This document shows positions 44,901 through 53,900 of a DNA stretch of 64,000 nt, in pieces. The translations under genes were made by a program, and so were the position numbers. Within the stretch, counting starts at the first letter, position 1; each line of letters begins with the position of its first letter. The notes beneath the pieces were generated by a model, which made no database searches, was not told the origin of the DNA, and worked only from the letters and a program-made list of their open reading frames with translations. The DNA lies in contig NZ_LT629791.1 in the NCBI RefSeq assembly GCF_900105925.1, forward strand, positions 5,364,001 to 5,428,000, read 5' to 3'. The DNA comes from Jiangella alkaliphila. Lineage in GTDB: Bacteria > Actinomycetota > Actinomycetes > Jiangellales > Jiangellaceae.

Positions 44901-45102
44901 CTACGTGCTCGTGTCCGACACACCTTTCACGTCCGGTTCGCTGAGCGAAACTCTGGCCCAGCCCGGTGTGTGGTCCTACCACACCGCCGGCCAGGGCGGC
45001 ACACCGACACCGGTCGACGTCGGGCGCACCGGGCGGTACGTCCGCGTGCAACTCGCCGGAAACACAGCGCTGTCCCTGGCGGAGGTGCAGGTCTTCGGCT
45101 GA
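41905..45102 (+). CDS. Secreted GH95 alpha-L-fucosidase with C-terminal F5/8-type module
   Basis: 1,065 aa from ATG 41905, with GGAGG 6 nt upstream. The N-terminus is a signal peptide ([24 protein letters not shown]). The GH95 beta-domain begins [30 protein letters not shown]. The catalytic (alpha/alpha)6 barrel shows the family residues: N-x-N in [15 protein letters not shown], the acid Glu in [23 protein letters not shown], and the Asp in [20 protein letters not shown]. After about residue 805 come an NPCBM-associated-type beta domain ([27 protein letters not shown]...) and a discoidin/CBM32-like module ([30 protein letters not shown]...WWQVDLG...). It removes alpha-1,2-linked fucose or a related sugar from glycans outside the cell. 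Confidence 0.93.
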   Translation: MSRRRRAGLALGATATAVITVASLTTTTSTADPAAAADAAVPAADPQAAADDLVLWYNEPATSWESHGLPIGNGALGGVVFGQVGTERIQFNEKTLWIGGPAPGRQYTGGNWTTPRPTALQDARDLIDEQAEVTPEVITGLLGQGRDDFGSYTTFGELRLDFGAGAGDGVSGYRRDLDLGDGTASVSYQRGGITYTREYFASYPDGVLVTRLTADQPGAIDVGVSQTIPSGRTNTQVTRDGGRLTVAGNLNDNQMRFESQLQVIPDGGSVGGTSNTVQVTDADAVTIVLGAGTNYSDVYPTYRGDDPHQRVTQTVDAAAAKPYGDLRGTHVADYTELFDRFTLDLGQWPPSTPTDDLRTAYAAGTLPPEHARYLEVLYAQYGRYLLIGSSRAGSLPANLQGVWAEGVNNPWGADYHVNINLQMNYWPAEVTNLSETTAPLFDYIDSLRPPGRVSAEQMWNADGWVVQNETTPFGYTGVHDWPTSFWFPEANGWLSRHLWEHWLFTQDEQFLADTAYPIMREATEFWLDFLVEDPRDGTLVVSPSYSPEHGPYTAGASMSQQVVWDLLTNTVAASEELGVDADYRAELQDTLTRLDPGLRVGEWGQLQEWKVDIDDPNNDHRHVSQLYALHPGAQIAPLTEPELTEAARVSLEARGDGGTGWSKAWKVNFWARLLDGDHAHLMLRELLSSSTLPNLWDTHPPFQIDGNFGGTAGVAEMLLQSHTGTIDVLPALPSAWSTGSLDGLRARGAYTVGVDWAAGLPTEIRLTADRGGETVLRNAAFAGPVRVYDGDGRVVPTTADGDRITLVTEAGESYRIVPQARVGATVPEGTQRPGTTIPVTVTLAPAEQRAIPSTRITLDAPDGWTVTPSTLRMAPVTRGTTRTAELALTVPEGTPDGSYQLTAHVTSDDWSIPVRLGVQVLRPNLARAKPATQSTTEAGGVPARAVDGNTSGNWGNGSVTHTQFQPQQWWQVDLGAVEDIGEIAVWNRTDCCADRLTNFYVLVSDTPFTSGSLSETLAQPGVWSYHTAGQGGTPTPVDVGRTGRYVRVQLAGNTALSLAEVQVFG

Positions 45103-45123
45103 GATCGAAACGCGGCGCGTGCG

Positions 45124-45153
45124 ATGACGAATGACGGGGGTTGGGTCTAGATT
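45124..45153 (+). promoter_or_regulatory. Promoter for a leaderless ybaK-like transcript
   Basis: -35 ATGACG (45124-45129), an 18-nt spacer and -10 TAGATT (45148-45153). The ATG at 45160 begins 7 nt past the -10, exactly where transcription should start, and there is no Shine-Dalgarno. Confidence 0.5.
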
Positions 45154-45159
45154 GCCCTA

Positions 45160-45657
45160 ATGGGGACAACAACACGCCAGCGCACAGGAACACCGGCAAC
45201 GCTGGTGCTGGAGCGAGCGGGGGTGCCGTTCACCGTGCACCCGTACCACCACGATTCCTCCGCGCCGTCGTTCGGCCTGGAGGCTGCCCGCGCCCTCGGC
45301 GTCGTGCCGACGCGCGTTTTCAAGACCCTCCTGGCCGAGATCGACGACGAACTCGTCGTCGCCGTGGTGCCGGTGTCGGGGTCACTGGATCTCAAGTCGC
45401 TGGCTCGCGCCGCCTCGGGGAAGCGTGCGGTCATGGCCGCCACGTCGCAGGCGGAGCGGGCCACCGGCTATGTGGTCGGGGGGATCAGTCCGTTCGGGCA
45501 GCGGCGCCGGCTGCCCACCATCGTCGACGAGTCGGCCTACGGCTACCCGACGGTGTTCGTCTCGGCCGGCCGCCGGGGTCTCGATGTCGAGATCACCCCG
45601 GCCGACCTGGTCAGGCTCACGGGGGCCAAGACCGCCACCATCGGGCGGACCAGCTAG
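45160..45657 (+). CDS. ybaK: YbaK/EbsC-type aminoacyl-tRNA deacylase
   Basis: 165 aa. YbaK hydrolyses Cys-tRNA(Pro) mischarged by prolyl-tRNA synthetase. The fold shows TPATLVLERAGVPFTVHPYHHD, ARALGVVPTRVFKTLLAEID (with the functional Lys in VFKTL), VPVSGSLDLKSLARAASGKRAVMA, GYVVGGISPFGQRRRLPTIVDESA and VEITPADLVRLTGAKTATI. Length is normal. It is probably translated from a leaderless mRNA. The stop shares CTAG with the convergent membrane-protein gene. Confidence 0.92.
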   Translation: MGTTTRQRTGTPATLVLERAGVPFTVHPYHHDSSAPSFGLEAARALGVVPTRVFKTLLAEIDDELVVAVVPVSGSLDLKSLARAASGKRAVMAATSQAERATGYVVGGISPFGQRRRLPTIVDESAYGYPTVFVSAGRRGLDVEITPADLVRLTGAKTATIGRTS

Positions 45658-46196
45658 GGCGTCGAGCCAGGCGCGCCGGGTGCGGGCGGCGTCCAGGGGG
45701 TGCGGTCTTCGCGGAACAACGCGACCACCGCGGCCACGACCACGGCCACCATGGACCACACGAGCAGCGCCGCGTCCGACTCCAGGCGCAGCGGGATCTG
45801 CAGCTCGGCGCCGTCGGCGAGCCCCGCCACGTCGCCCTCAGGCCCCAGGAACTCGCCCACGACCTGGGCGATCAGGGACCCGACGACGCCCATGGCGGCC
45901 ATCGCCACCAGAACGGCGACCGGGTTGCGCCGGTGCCACAGCGTGAAGACGATCGACAGCACCAGCCCGAACCCGGCGCCGACCAGCGTGAACACGGCGT
46001 CGCGGCCGAACAGGTGCTGGCCCTCGCGTGCGTCGAAGCCCAGCCCGCCGTTGACCACAACGCCGGTGGCGTCGGGCGCGAGCAGCCACCAGAGCACGCC
46101 CATGAGGACGCCGGCGACGGCGGAGACGGCGACGATCTGGGTCACGACGCGGACGGTGCTCGGCGCGCTGTGGCCCAGCCGTTCGGCCCGCGTCAC
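45654..46196 (-). CDS. Four-helix membrane protein downstream of dnaE (DUF2567-like)
   Basis: 180 aa from GTG 46196, which shares a base with the dnaE stop (TAGTG), so it is translationally coupled. Four hydrophobic stretches are visible: VVTQIVAVSAVAGVLMGVLWWLLAP, AVFTLVGAGFGLVLSIVFTLW, PVAVLVAMAAMGVVGSLIAQVVGEFL and ALLVWSMVAVVVAAVVALF, with a Pro-rich tail. Gene order and topology fit the actinobacterial DUF2567 group, but I assign that with moderate confidence. Function unknown. Confidence 0.72.
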   Translation of the reverse strand: MTRAERLGHSAPSTVRVVTQIVAVSAVAGVLMGVLWWLLAPDATGVVVNGGLGFDAREGQHLFGRDAVFTLVGAGFGLVLSIVFTLWHRRNPVAVLVAMAAMGVVGSLIAQVVGEFLGPEGDVAGLADGAELQIPLRLESDAALLVWSMVAVVVAAVVALFREDRTPWTPPAPGAPGSTP

Positions 46197-49100
46197 TACG
46201 ACGCCAGACACGTCGGCCCCAGCAGCTGCTTGAGGTCGCCCATGAGCGCCGTCGACGGGGTGACCCGCAGGCGGTCGTCGAGCTTCATGACGGTGGTGCG
46301 GCCGGTGCCGGTGAGCTTCAGGTGCACCGGGGTGACGCCGGGGTGCGTGCTCAGGATGTCCTTGAGCCGCTCGACCACCGGCGGGGTGCAGCGGGTCATC
46401 GGCATGGTGACCACGACCGGGCCGGACGGGCCGTCGGAGAGGTCGGGCATGCTCAGCTCGGCCGCGATCAGCTGCGGCGCCTCTTCGCGGCGGTCCAACC
46501 GGCCCTTGACGACGACGATCTCGTCCTCGGCCAGCTGCAGCGCGTACAGCTGGTAGGTGGCCGGGAAGAACATCGCCTCGATGGAACCTTCGAGGTCCTC
46601 GATGGTGACGATGGCCCAGGTGTCGCCGCGCTTGCTGACCTTGCGCTGCAGCGACGTGATGAGCCCGCCGACGCTGAGCGTGGTGCCGTTGGGCACCTCT
46701 TCCTCGTCGGTGAGCGTGGAGATGGGCCGGTCGGAGGCGTTGGCGATGATGTGCTCGAGGCCCAGCAGCGGGTGGTCGGAGACGTAGAGGCCGAGCATCT
46801 CGCGCTCGAACGCCAGCTTCTGCTTCTTGTCCCACTCGGTGAGCTCGGGCACCTGCACCTCGAAGCCGCCGGCGGCGTCGTCGCCCGCGCCGCCGAAGAG
46901 GTCGAACTGGCCGACCGCCTCGTTGCGCTTGAGCGAGATGACGGTGTCGACGGCGTCGTCGACGATGGCGGCCAGCGCGCGGCGGGCGTAGCCGAGCGAG
47001 TCGAACGCGCCGCCGCGGACCAGCGACTCGACCACCCGCTTGTTGCAGACGTGCACCGGGACCTTGTCCATGAAGTCCGGGAAGGTCTCGAACCGGCCCT
47101 TCTCCTGCCGGGCCGCGACGATGCCGTCGACGACGTTGGCGCCGACGTTGCGGATGGCGGTGAGGCCGAAGCGGATGTCGGTGCCGACCGGGGTGAAGTC
47201 GCCGGCGGACTCGTTGACGTCGGGCGGCAGCACTTTGATGCCCATGCGGCGGCACTCGGACAGGTACAGCGCGGTCTTGTCCTTGTCGTCGCGGACCGAC
47301 GTGAGCACGGCGGCCATGTACTCGGCCGGGTAGTGCGCCTTCAGATAGGCGGTCCAGTACGCGATGACGCCGTAGGCCGCGCTGTGCGCCTTGTTGAACG
47401 CGTAGTCGGAGAACGGGACCAGGATGTCCCAGAGCGTCTTGATGGCGGCGTCGCCGAACCCGCCCGCCTTCATGCCGTCGGAGAACGGCACGTACTCGGC
47501 GTCGAGGACCTCGCGCTTCTTCTTGCCCATGGCCCGCCGGAGCAGGTCGGCCTTGCCGAGCGAGTATCCGCCGAGCTGCTGGGCGATGGCCATGACCTGC
47601 TCTTGGTAGATGATCAGGCCGTAGGTGGTGCCGAGGATGGGTTCGAGCGCTTCGGCCAGCTCGGGGTGGATCGGCGTGATGGGCTGCTGGCCGTTCTTGC
47701 GCAGCGCGTAGTTGATGTGGCTGTTCGCGCCCATGGGGCCCGGGCGGTACAGGGCGATGGTCGCGGAGATGTCCTCGAAGTTGTCGGGCTTCATCTGCCG
47801 CAGCAGCGACCGCAGCGGCCCGCCGTCGAGCTGGAACACCGCCAGTGTGTCGCCGCGGCCGAGCAGCTCGTAGGTGCCGCGGTCGTCGAGCGGCAGGTCC
47901 TCGAGGACGATGGCGTCCTTGCCGTTGCGGACGATGTTCTTCAGCGCGTCGTCGAGGATGGTGAGGTTGCGCAGGCCCAGGAAGTCCATCTTGACCAGCC
48001 CGAGCTCTTCACAGGTCGGGTAGTCGAACTGGGTGATGATGGCGCCGTCCTGCTCGCGCTTCATCACCGGGATGGTGTCGAGCAGCGGCGCCGACGACAT
48101 GATGACGCCGGCCGCGTGCACGCCCCACTGGCGCTTGAGGTTCTCGAGGCCCTTCGCGGTGTCGACGACCCGGCGCACCTCGACGTCGGACTCGTACAGC
48201 GACCGGAACTCGCCCGCCTCGGCGTAGCGCTTGTGCTCGGGGTCGAAGATGCCGGAGAGCGGGACGTCCTTGCCCATGACGGCCGGCGGCATGGCCTTGG
48301 TGATGCGCTCGCCGACCGCGAACGGGTTGCCCAGCACCCGGGAGGCGTCCTTGACGGCCTGCTTGGCCTTGATGGTGCCGTAGGTGACGATCTGCGCGAC
48401 GTGGTCGGTGCCGTACTTCTCAGTGACGTAGCGGATGACCTCACCGCGCCGGCGCTCGTCGAAGTCGATGTCGAAGTCGGGCATCGACTTGCGCTCGGGG
48501 TTGAGGAACCGCTCGAAGATCAGGCCGTGCGGGAGGGGGTCGAGGTCGGTGATGCCCATGGCGTACGCCGCGATGGACCCCGCGCCGGAGCCACGGCCCG
48601 GGCCGACCCGGATGCCGTTGTCCTTGGCCCAGTTGATGAAGTCGGCGACGACGAGGTAGTAGCCGGCGTAGCCCTTGGTGGTGACGACCTCGGTCTCGTA
48701 GTTGGCCCGGGCCCGGACCTCGTCGCTGATGCCGCCGGGGAAGCGCCGGTGCAGGCCGGCCTCGACCTCTTTGACGAACCAGGAGACCTCGTCCTCGCCC
48801 GCCGGCACCGGGTAGCGCGGCATGTACTTGCCGGCCTCTTCGACGAACTTGACGTCGCAGCGCTCGGCGATGAGCAGGGTGTTGTCGCAGGCCTCGGGCA
48901 GGTCGGCCCAGGTCTGGCGCATCTCGGCCGCGGACTTGAGGTAGAAGTCCTCGGCCTCGAACTTGAACCGCTTGGGGTCGGCCAGCGTGGAACCGGACTG
49001 CACGCACAGCAGGACGGCGTGCGCCTCGTGGTCGGCCGGGTGGGTGTAGTGCAGGTCGTTGGTGGCCAGCAGCGGCAGACCGAGGTCCTTGCCGAGCCGC

Positions 49101-49756
49101 AGGAGGTCTTCACGGCTGCGCTTCTCGACCTCGAGCCCGTGGTCCATCAGCTCGAGGAAGAAGTTGTCCTTGCCGAAGATGTCGCGGAACTCGGCCGCGG
49201 CTTTGAGGGCCTCGTCGTACTTGCCCAGGCGCAGGAACGTCTGCACCTCGCCGCCGGGGCAGCCAGTGGTCGCGATGATGCCGCTGGAGTACTGCTGCAG
49301 CAGCTCGCGGTCCATGCGCGGCTTGAAGTAGAAGCCCTCGAGGGAGGACAGCGACGACAGCCGGAACAGGTTGTGCATGCCGCCGGTGTTCTCGGCGAAC
49401 ATCGTCATGTGCGTGTAGGCGCCGCTGCCAGAGACGTCGTCGCCGCCGCCGTCGCCCCACCGGACCCGGGTCTTGTCGAACCGGCTGGTGCGCGGCGTGA
49501 GGTACGCCTCGGTGCCGATGATCGGCTTGATGCCGTGCTTCTTCGCCTTGTTGTAGAAGTCGTAGGCGCCGAACACGTTGCCGTGGTCGGTGGTGGCCAG
49601 CGCCGGCATGCCCTGTTTGGCGGCCTCTGTGAAGAGGTCGTCGAGGCGGGCGGCGCCGTCGAGCATGGAGTATTCGGTGTGCACGTGCAGATGCACGAAG
49701 CTCGACGACGCGGAGGAACCGGCAGCACTCGACACGACGTTCAGACGCCTCCTCAC
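46196..49756 (-). CDS. dnaE: DNA polymerase III alpha subunit
   Basis: 1,186 aa, the normal size of actinobacterial DnaE1. The PHP domain opens SFVHLHVHTEYSMLDGAARLDDL with ALATTDHGNVFGAYDF. The polymerase catalytic Asp residues lie in GLIFERFLNPERKSMPDFDIDFDERRRGEVIRYVTEKYG, preceded by GPGRGSGAGSIAAYAMGITD. The fingers region includes DFLGLRNLTILDD and YRPGPMGANSHINYALRKNG, followed by the tandem helix-hairpin-helix, the OB fold and a short C-terminal domain. I use GTG 49756, with GGAG 7 nt upstream; GTG 49735 is an alternative, 12 nt after AGGAGG. This is the replicative polymerase unless a second dnaE exists elsewhere. Confidence 0.97.
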   Translation of the reverse strand: MRRRLNVVSSAAGSSASSSFVHLHVHTEYSMLDGAARLDDLFTEAAKQGMPALATTDHGNVFGAYDFYNKAKKHGIKPIIGTEAYLTPRTSRFDKTRVRWGDGGGDDVSGSGAYTHMTMFAENTGGMHNLFRLSSLSSLEGFYFKPRMDRELLQQYSSGIIATTGCPGGEVQTFLRLGKYDEALKAAAEFRDIFGKDNFFLELMDHGLEVEKRSREDLLRLGKDLGLPLLATNDLHYTHPADHEAHAVLLCVQSGSTLADPKRFKFEAEDFYLKSAAEMRQTWADLPEACDNTLLIAERCDVKFVEEAGKYMPRYPVPAGEDEVSWFVKEVEAGLHRRFPGGISDEVRARANYETEVVTTKGYAGYYLVVADFINWAKDNGIRVGPGRGSGAGSIAAYAMGITDLDPLPHGLIFERFLNPERKSMPDFDIDFDERRRGEVIRYVTEKYGTDHVAQIVTYGTIKAKQAVKDASRVLGNPFAVGERITKAMPPAVMGKDVPLSGIFDPEHKRYAEAGEFRSLYESDVEVRRVVDTAKGLENLKRQWGVHAAGVIMSSAPLLDTIPVMKREQDGAIITQFDYPTCEELGLVKMDFLGLRNLTILDDALKNIVRNGKDAIVLEDLPLDDRGTYELLGRGDTLAVFQLDGGPLRSLLRQMKPDNFEDISATIALYRPGPMGANSHINYALRKNGQQPITPIHPELAEALEPILGTTYGLIIYQEQVMAIAQQLGGYSLGKADLLRRAMGKKKREVLDAEYVPFSDGMKAGGFGDAAIKTLWDILVPFSDYAFNKAHSAAYGVIAYWTAYLKAHYPAEYMAAVLTSVRDDKDKTALYLSECRRMGIKVLPPDVNESAGDFTPVGTDIRFGLTAIRNVGANVVDGIVAARQEKGRFETFPDFMDKVPVHVCNKRVVESLVRGGAFDSLGYARRALAAIVDDAVDTVISLKRNEAVGQFDLFGGAGDDAAGGFEVQVPELTEWDKKQKLAFEREMLGLYVSDHPLLGLEHIIANASDRPISTLTDEEEVPNGTTLSVGGLITSLQRKVSKRGDTWAIVTIEDLEGSIEAMFFPATYQLYALQLAEDEIVVVKGRLDRREEAPQLIAAELSMPDLSDGPSGPVVVTMPMTRCTPPVVERLKDILSTHPGVTPVHLKLTGTGRTTVMKLDDRLRVTPSTALMGDLKQLLGPTCLAS

Positions 49757-49857
49757 GCAGACACTCCACCGGCGCCAGAGGGGTGTGCGCCGGGGACTGG
49801 GGACAGCTTATGCCGCGGCTCCGACAGCGTCCGGGTGCCACTCCGACGAGAGGCGGC

Positions 49858-50556
49858 TCACAACCGCCAGACGGGCGGTTCGTCCGACTCGTCCCGTTCC
49901 GCCGCGTCGAGCCCGGCCTCGATGATCGCCGTCACGACCCGGGCCAGCGACTCCGGCGGCAGCGACGGCGCGCGCTCGGCCATCGCGGCGACGATGGCCG
50001 CCTCGCGCTGAGGGTCGCGTCCGGCCCGGCCACCCACGGGCTTGAGCCGCTGCACCCGTCCGGCCAGCGCGACCCGGTGCTCCAGCAGCGTCGCCAGCGC
50101 CGCGTCGACGGCGTCGATGGCCGCGCGGCAGTCGGCCAGCGTGCCGGGGACGGCGGACCGGACCAGCGGCGCGATGCGGGCGGCCGCCTCACGGGCCTGA
50201 CCCGCGGCCGCGGCGCCGGACGCCTCCAGCCACAGCCCGTCCGCCCCGGCGGCGACGGCGGCCGCGGCCAGCTCCGGCCGCTCCCCCAGATTCGCGACGA
50301 CCGGACGCCCGTGCCGGCGCGCCCCGGCGATCGCCCCCGGGTCGGCGCCGTCGACGAACGTGACGGAGCCGGCCGGGACGGCGTCGTGGTCGAGGTCGCC
50401 GCCGGCGCCAGTGGGTGCGACGACGGGCGGCACCGGCCCGCCGAACGGCGCGGCGAACGATGCGGCGAACGGCCGGGCCGGCGTGGCGGCGCTGGGGTGG
50501 GCCGGGACGCCGTTGCGGGTCGCGGCGCCGGCGCCGGGGTGCGGGGTTGCGGTCAC
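49858..50556 (-). CDS. Chorismate mutase (AroQ type) fused to a degenerate DAHP-synthase-like segment
   Basis: 232 aa from GTG 50556, with AGGAG 6 nt upstream. The C-terminal 90 residues (TLADCRAAIDAVDAALATLLEHRVALAGRVQRLKPVGGRAGRDPQREAAIVAAM...) are a type II chorismate mutase helix bundle, with the Arg, Lys and Glu positions of the active site present. Residues 60-135 (ARRHGRPVVANLGERPELAAAAVAAGADGLWLEASG) resemble the last strands of a DAHP synthase (AAVAAGADGL.(I/L)E), but the metal and substrate motifs are missing. It may be a shrunken form of a DAHPS-CM bifunctional protein. A small leader ORF and hairpins precede it. Confidence 0.78.
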   Translation of the reverse strand: MTATPHPGAGAATRNGVPAHPSAATPARPFAASFAAPFGGPVPPVVAPTGAGGDLDHDAVPAGSVTFVDGADPGAIAGARRHGRPVVANLGERPELAAAAVAAGADGLWLEASGAAAAGQAREAAARIAPLVRSAVPGTLADCRAAIDAVDAALATLLEHRVALAGRVQRLKPVGGRAGRDPQREAAIVAAMAERAPSLPPESLARVVTAIIEAGLDAAERDESDEPPVWRL

Positions 50557-50618
50557 GGGATGCTCCTGTGTCGTGAGCAGCCGTCCGCTGGGAGGAACCG
50601 GCCGCTCGGGGCCACATG

Positions 50619-50652
50619 ACGAGAGGCCCCAGGCCGATGCCTGAAGCCTCGT
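50619..50652 (-). terminator. Attenuator-like hairpin upstream of the chorismate mutase gene
   Basis: On the minus strand ACGAGGCTTCAGGC pairs with GCCTGGGGCCTCTCGT around ATCG, giving inner CAGGC/GCCTG and outer ACGAG/CTCGT stems with small bulges. It begins 25 nt after the stop of the 19-codon leader ORF and ends 63 nt before the mutase GTG. Confidence 0.5.
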
Positions 50653-50676
50653 GAGCCGACTCGGAGGAAGGCCGCG

Positions 50677-50736
50677 CTACGCCTCGACGCGGCCGGCCAC
50701 CCGGGCCGGCTCGGTAAAGACGAGGGACGTTCGCAT
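50677..50736 (-). CDS. 19-aa leader peptide candidate ahead of the chorismate mutase gene
   Basis: ATG 50736 to TAG 50677 encodes MRTSLVFTEPARVAGRVEA. A perfect 7-bp hairpin GCCGGCC-ACCCG-GGCCGGC (50692-50710) lies inside it, and the larger hairpin (50619-50652) lies downstream. The arrangement resembles ribosome-mediated attenuation. The peptide has only one Phe and no Trp or Tyr, so the controlling amino acid, if any, is unclear. No Shine-Dalgarno was found, so it could be leaderless. The 50557-50937 gap holds only this leader and the 50826-50889 palindrome. Confidence 0.4.
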   Translation of the reverse strand: MRTSLVFTEPARVAGRVEA

Positions 50737-50825
50737 GGCGACGACCGTACCGGCGGCTCCCGCGCCGTGTCCACCCCTCGGACCGCCCGCGTCACATACC
50801 GAGACGCCTCCTCGCGCCCCAAACC

Positions 50826-50889
50826 GTTGATGATCATGGATAAAGGCGGGTCCGAGGCGCCCGGGAAGCCGACCTTCTCCATGATCAAC
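50826..50889. terminator. Imperfect palindrome downstream of the SARP-type gene
   Basis: GTTGATGATCATGGATAAAG (50826-50845) pairs with CTTCTCCATGATCAAC (50874-50889), with a 3-nt bulge and a 28-nt GC loop. It lies 49 bp after the regulator stop on the minus strand, so termination is possible. Its ends (GTTGATCA) recall the TGATCA ends of the hairpin at 9653-9704. Confidence 0.45.
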
Positions 50890-50937
50890 TTCCGTGGGTG
50901 GGGCGGGTTCCAGGCTGGCCGGCCGACGGCGGGCGGG

Positions 50938-53900
50938 TCAGGGCAGGCGGAGCGCCTCAGCGCAGGCGGCCGCGACCGACCGGGCCGCCGCCAGCGGGGC
51001 GATCCAGCCGGTCCGGTCCGCGGCGGCCGTCAGCGGTGCGAGCACCTCTGCCGCCGCGCGGGGGTCGCCGCGGCGCAGCCAGGCCCGGGCCAGGGCCACA
51101 TAGCTGTCCGCGCCGTACAGCCAGGCGGACCCGGGCGGCGCGCTGATCGCCCGGACCATCGCGTCGGCCTCGTCGAGCAGGTCGCGCGAGCCGGTCGCCG
51201 CGGCCAGAGCTGCCAGGCAGGGCAGCCGGTAGGCCTCGGTGCGGTGCCGGCCGGCCACCGCGAGGCCACGCTCCAGCAGCGCGACGGCCTGGGGTGTCTC
51301 GCCCAGCTCGAGCAGGGTCGTCGCGTAGGTGGCCAGGCTGGACGCGCTGAACCAGGCGTGCGCCTCGAGCGTCAGGGACCGGCGGCCGTGCCTGACGGCG
51401 TCGTCGTACCGGCCGCGCAGACGGGCGATCCAGCCGAGGTTCGACACGTACCACGACTCGTAGCCGCTGTAGCCGCTGCGCCGGTTGACCGTCAGCGCCT
51501 CCTCGACGCGTTCGGTGGCGGTGTCCCAGTCGCCGCGCGCGATCGCGGGGAAGGCCGACTCGAACACGCACCACTGCAGCAGCCAGAGGTCGCCGGACCG
51601 GCGGCACAGCGGCTCCAGCTCGTCCAGCACGCCGTCCAGCTCGCGCACCTCGCCCTGGTAGGCGTACGCCGTCTTCAGCCCGTCCAGCGCCAGGGCCAGC
51701 GTGTCGTCGTCGCCGATGACGCGGGCCAGCGCCAGCGCCCGCCGTCCGTACCCGAGCGCGTCGGCGAACCGCAGCCGCCCGGCCGAGAGCACCGACAGCC
51801 AGGCCAGCAGCTCGGACTCCGCCGGCCGGTCCCCCAGCTCCTGGGCCAGCTGGAGGCTCTTCTCCAGGTGGACCATCCCCTCGGCGACCGGGCGCCCGCC
51901 GCCGGCCCAGGCCGGGCCGCCCAGCTGGCGCAGCGCCCGCATCTCCAGGTTCCGGTCGCCGGCCACGCGCGCCGCCCGCAGCGCCTCGGAGTGGTCGGCC
52001 ACCGCCGCGTCGTACCGATACATCGCCTCACGCGCCCGGCCCCTGGCCAGGTGCGCCCGGCCGTCGAGCTCGACGTCACCGGAATGGCGGGCCGCCTCGA
52101 TGGCCTGGCTCAGCAGTGCCTCGGCGTCGCCGACGGCGTACCGGTGCAGCGCCTGCTCCCCCGCGGCCAGCCAGCCCGGCGCCGCCCGGGCCCAGTCGCC
52201 CGCCGCGCCGGCGTGCCAGCCGACCGCCTCCGGATTGCCGTCCATGACGTCGGCCGCGCGCAAGTGGTACGCGACCCTGGTCGGCTGCGGCGTGGCCGCG
52301 TAGAGCGTCTCCTGGACGAGGTCGTTCTCGAACTCGTACGAGCGGCCCGCCACCACGAGCAGCCGCGTCGGCAGGATCCGGTGGCAGCGCCGGGCCGCCT
52401 CCTGGAGGCTGACGTCGAGCAGGCCGGCCAGCATCGCCGGCGTGAACGACGACCCGAGCACCGCGGCGGCGTGCAGCAGCTCAGCGGCCTGGTCGCCGGC
52501 GCGCCGCACCCGGGCCATGACGCTGGCGCGCAGCGAGTCCGGGATCCCCTCCTCCCCGGCGGCCAGCGCGCGCAGCGTCTCGACCACGAACAGCGTGTGG
52601 CCGCGCGTGCGCCGGGCGATCTCCGCGCCGTGCGCCTCCTGGCCCGCCTCGGCGGCCAGCCGCGCGATCGCCGTCTCGGCGAGCGGGCCGACGTCGAGCC
52701 GCTCGGCCACACCCGCCAGCGTTGCCAGGACCTGCTCGCCCTCGTGCGCACGGACGGTCCCGACCACCAGCAGTCGGCCGCCGGCGGCGTGCCGGCCCAG
52801 GTAGTGCAGCAGCTCGACGGTGGCCGCGCCGGCGTTGTGCAGGTCGTCGATGACGAACACGGTGGGCTGCCGGTCGGCCAGCCGGCGCAGGAACACGACC
52901 ACCGCGTCGTAGACCCGGCGGCGCTCGGCCGCCGCGCTGCGCCGTTCCGGCGGCGGCTCGCCCAGCAGCGACGCGACCTCCGGCACCAGCGCGGCCAGGG
53001 CGCCGGCCCGGTCCGCCGCGGCCTGCCGCAGCACGGGCGCCGGCAACCGCGTGACCAGCCGGCCCAGCGCCTCGGCCACCGGCTGCAGGAACAGCGAGCG
53101 CTCGACGTCGTAGCAGCGCGCCTCCAGCGTGCGGCCGCCGGTCCGCCGGGCCAGCCGCGCGAGCTCGTCGGCCAGCGCGGTCTTGCCGATCCCGGCCTCG
53201 CCGGCCAGCAGCACGAGCCCGCCGTCGCCCGCGACGGCCCGCTCCCACGACCGGGTCAGCCGGGTGAGCTCGGCGTCGCGGCCGGTCAGCCGGGCGCTCG
53301 CGGCAGCCGGCGCCGACGCCGAACCAGGCGCAGCCGGCGCTGGACCAGCTGCCGCCGGCGCCGCCCGCTGGCGCAGGATCGCGACGTGCAGCTCCCGGGT
53401 CGACGGCGCCGGGTCGATGCCCAGCTCGGCGGCGAGTCCGGCCCGCAGCCGCTCGAACACGGCCAGCGCGCGGGCCGGCTCGCCGGCGGCGTCGTAGGCC
53501 CGCATCAGCGCCCGGGCCGGGCGTTCGTCCAGCGGGTCGGCCTCGGCCGCCGCCTCCGCCGCGGCGAGCGCCGCCGTGACGTCACCGGTCCGCAGGCCCG
53601 CCTCGGCCGCGACGGCGCGGGCCCGTCCGACCACCTCCGCCTGCTGCCGCCGGCCCGCCGCGGCCCACGGCGCGTCGGCCTCGTCGGCGAGCAGCGGCGC
53701 CGTGCCGACGAGGTCCAGCGCGGCCTCGGCGGCGGCCAGGGCCAGCGCCGGCTCCGCGGTCGCCAGCCGCGCCTCGGCCTCCGTGACCAGGTCCGCCGCC
53801 CGGTGCAGGTCGACCTGCACGCCGTCGCCGAGCCGGTAGCCGGACCGGCCGCCGGCCACCACGTCCGGTCCCAGGGCGGCACGCAGCCGGCTCACCAGCG

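Noticed and set aside
46322..50011. 1,229-codon plus-strand open frame
   Set aside because: Antisense to dnaE; Arg/Gly/Val/Asp-rich composition typical of a GC-driven shadow frame.
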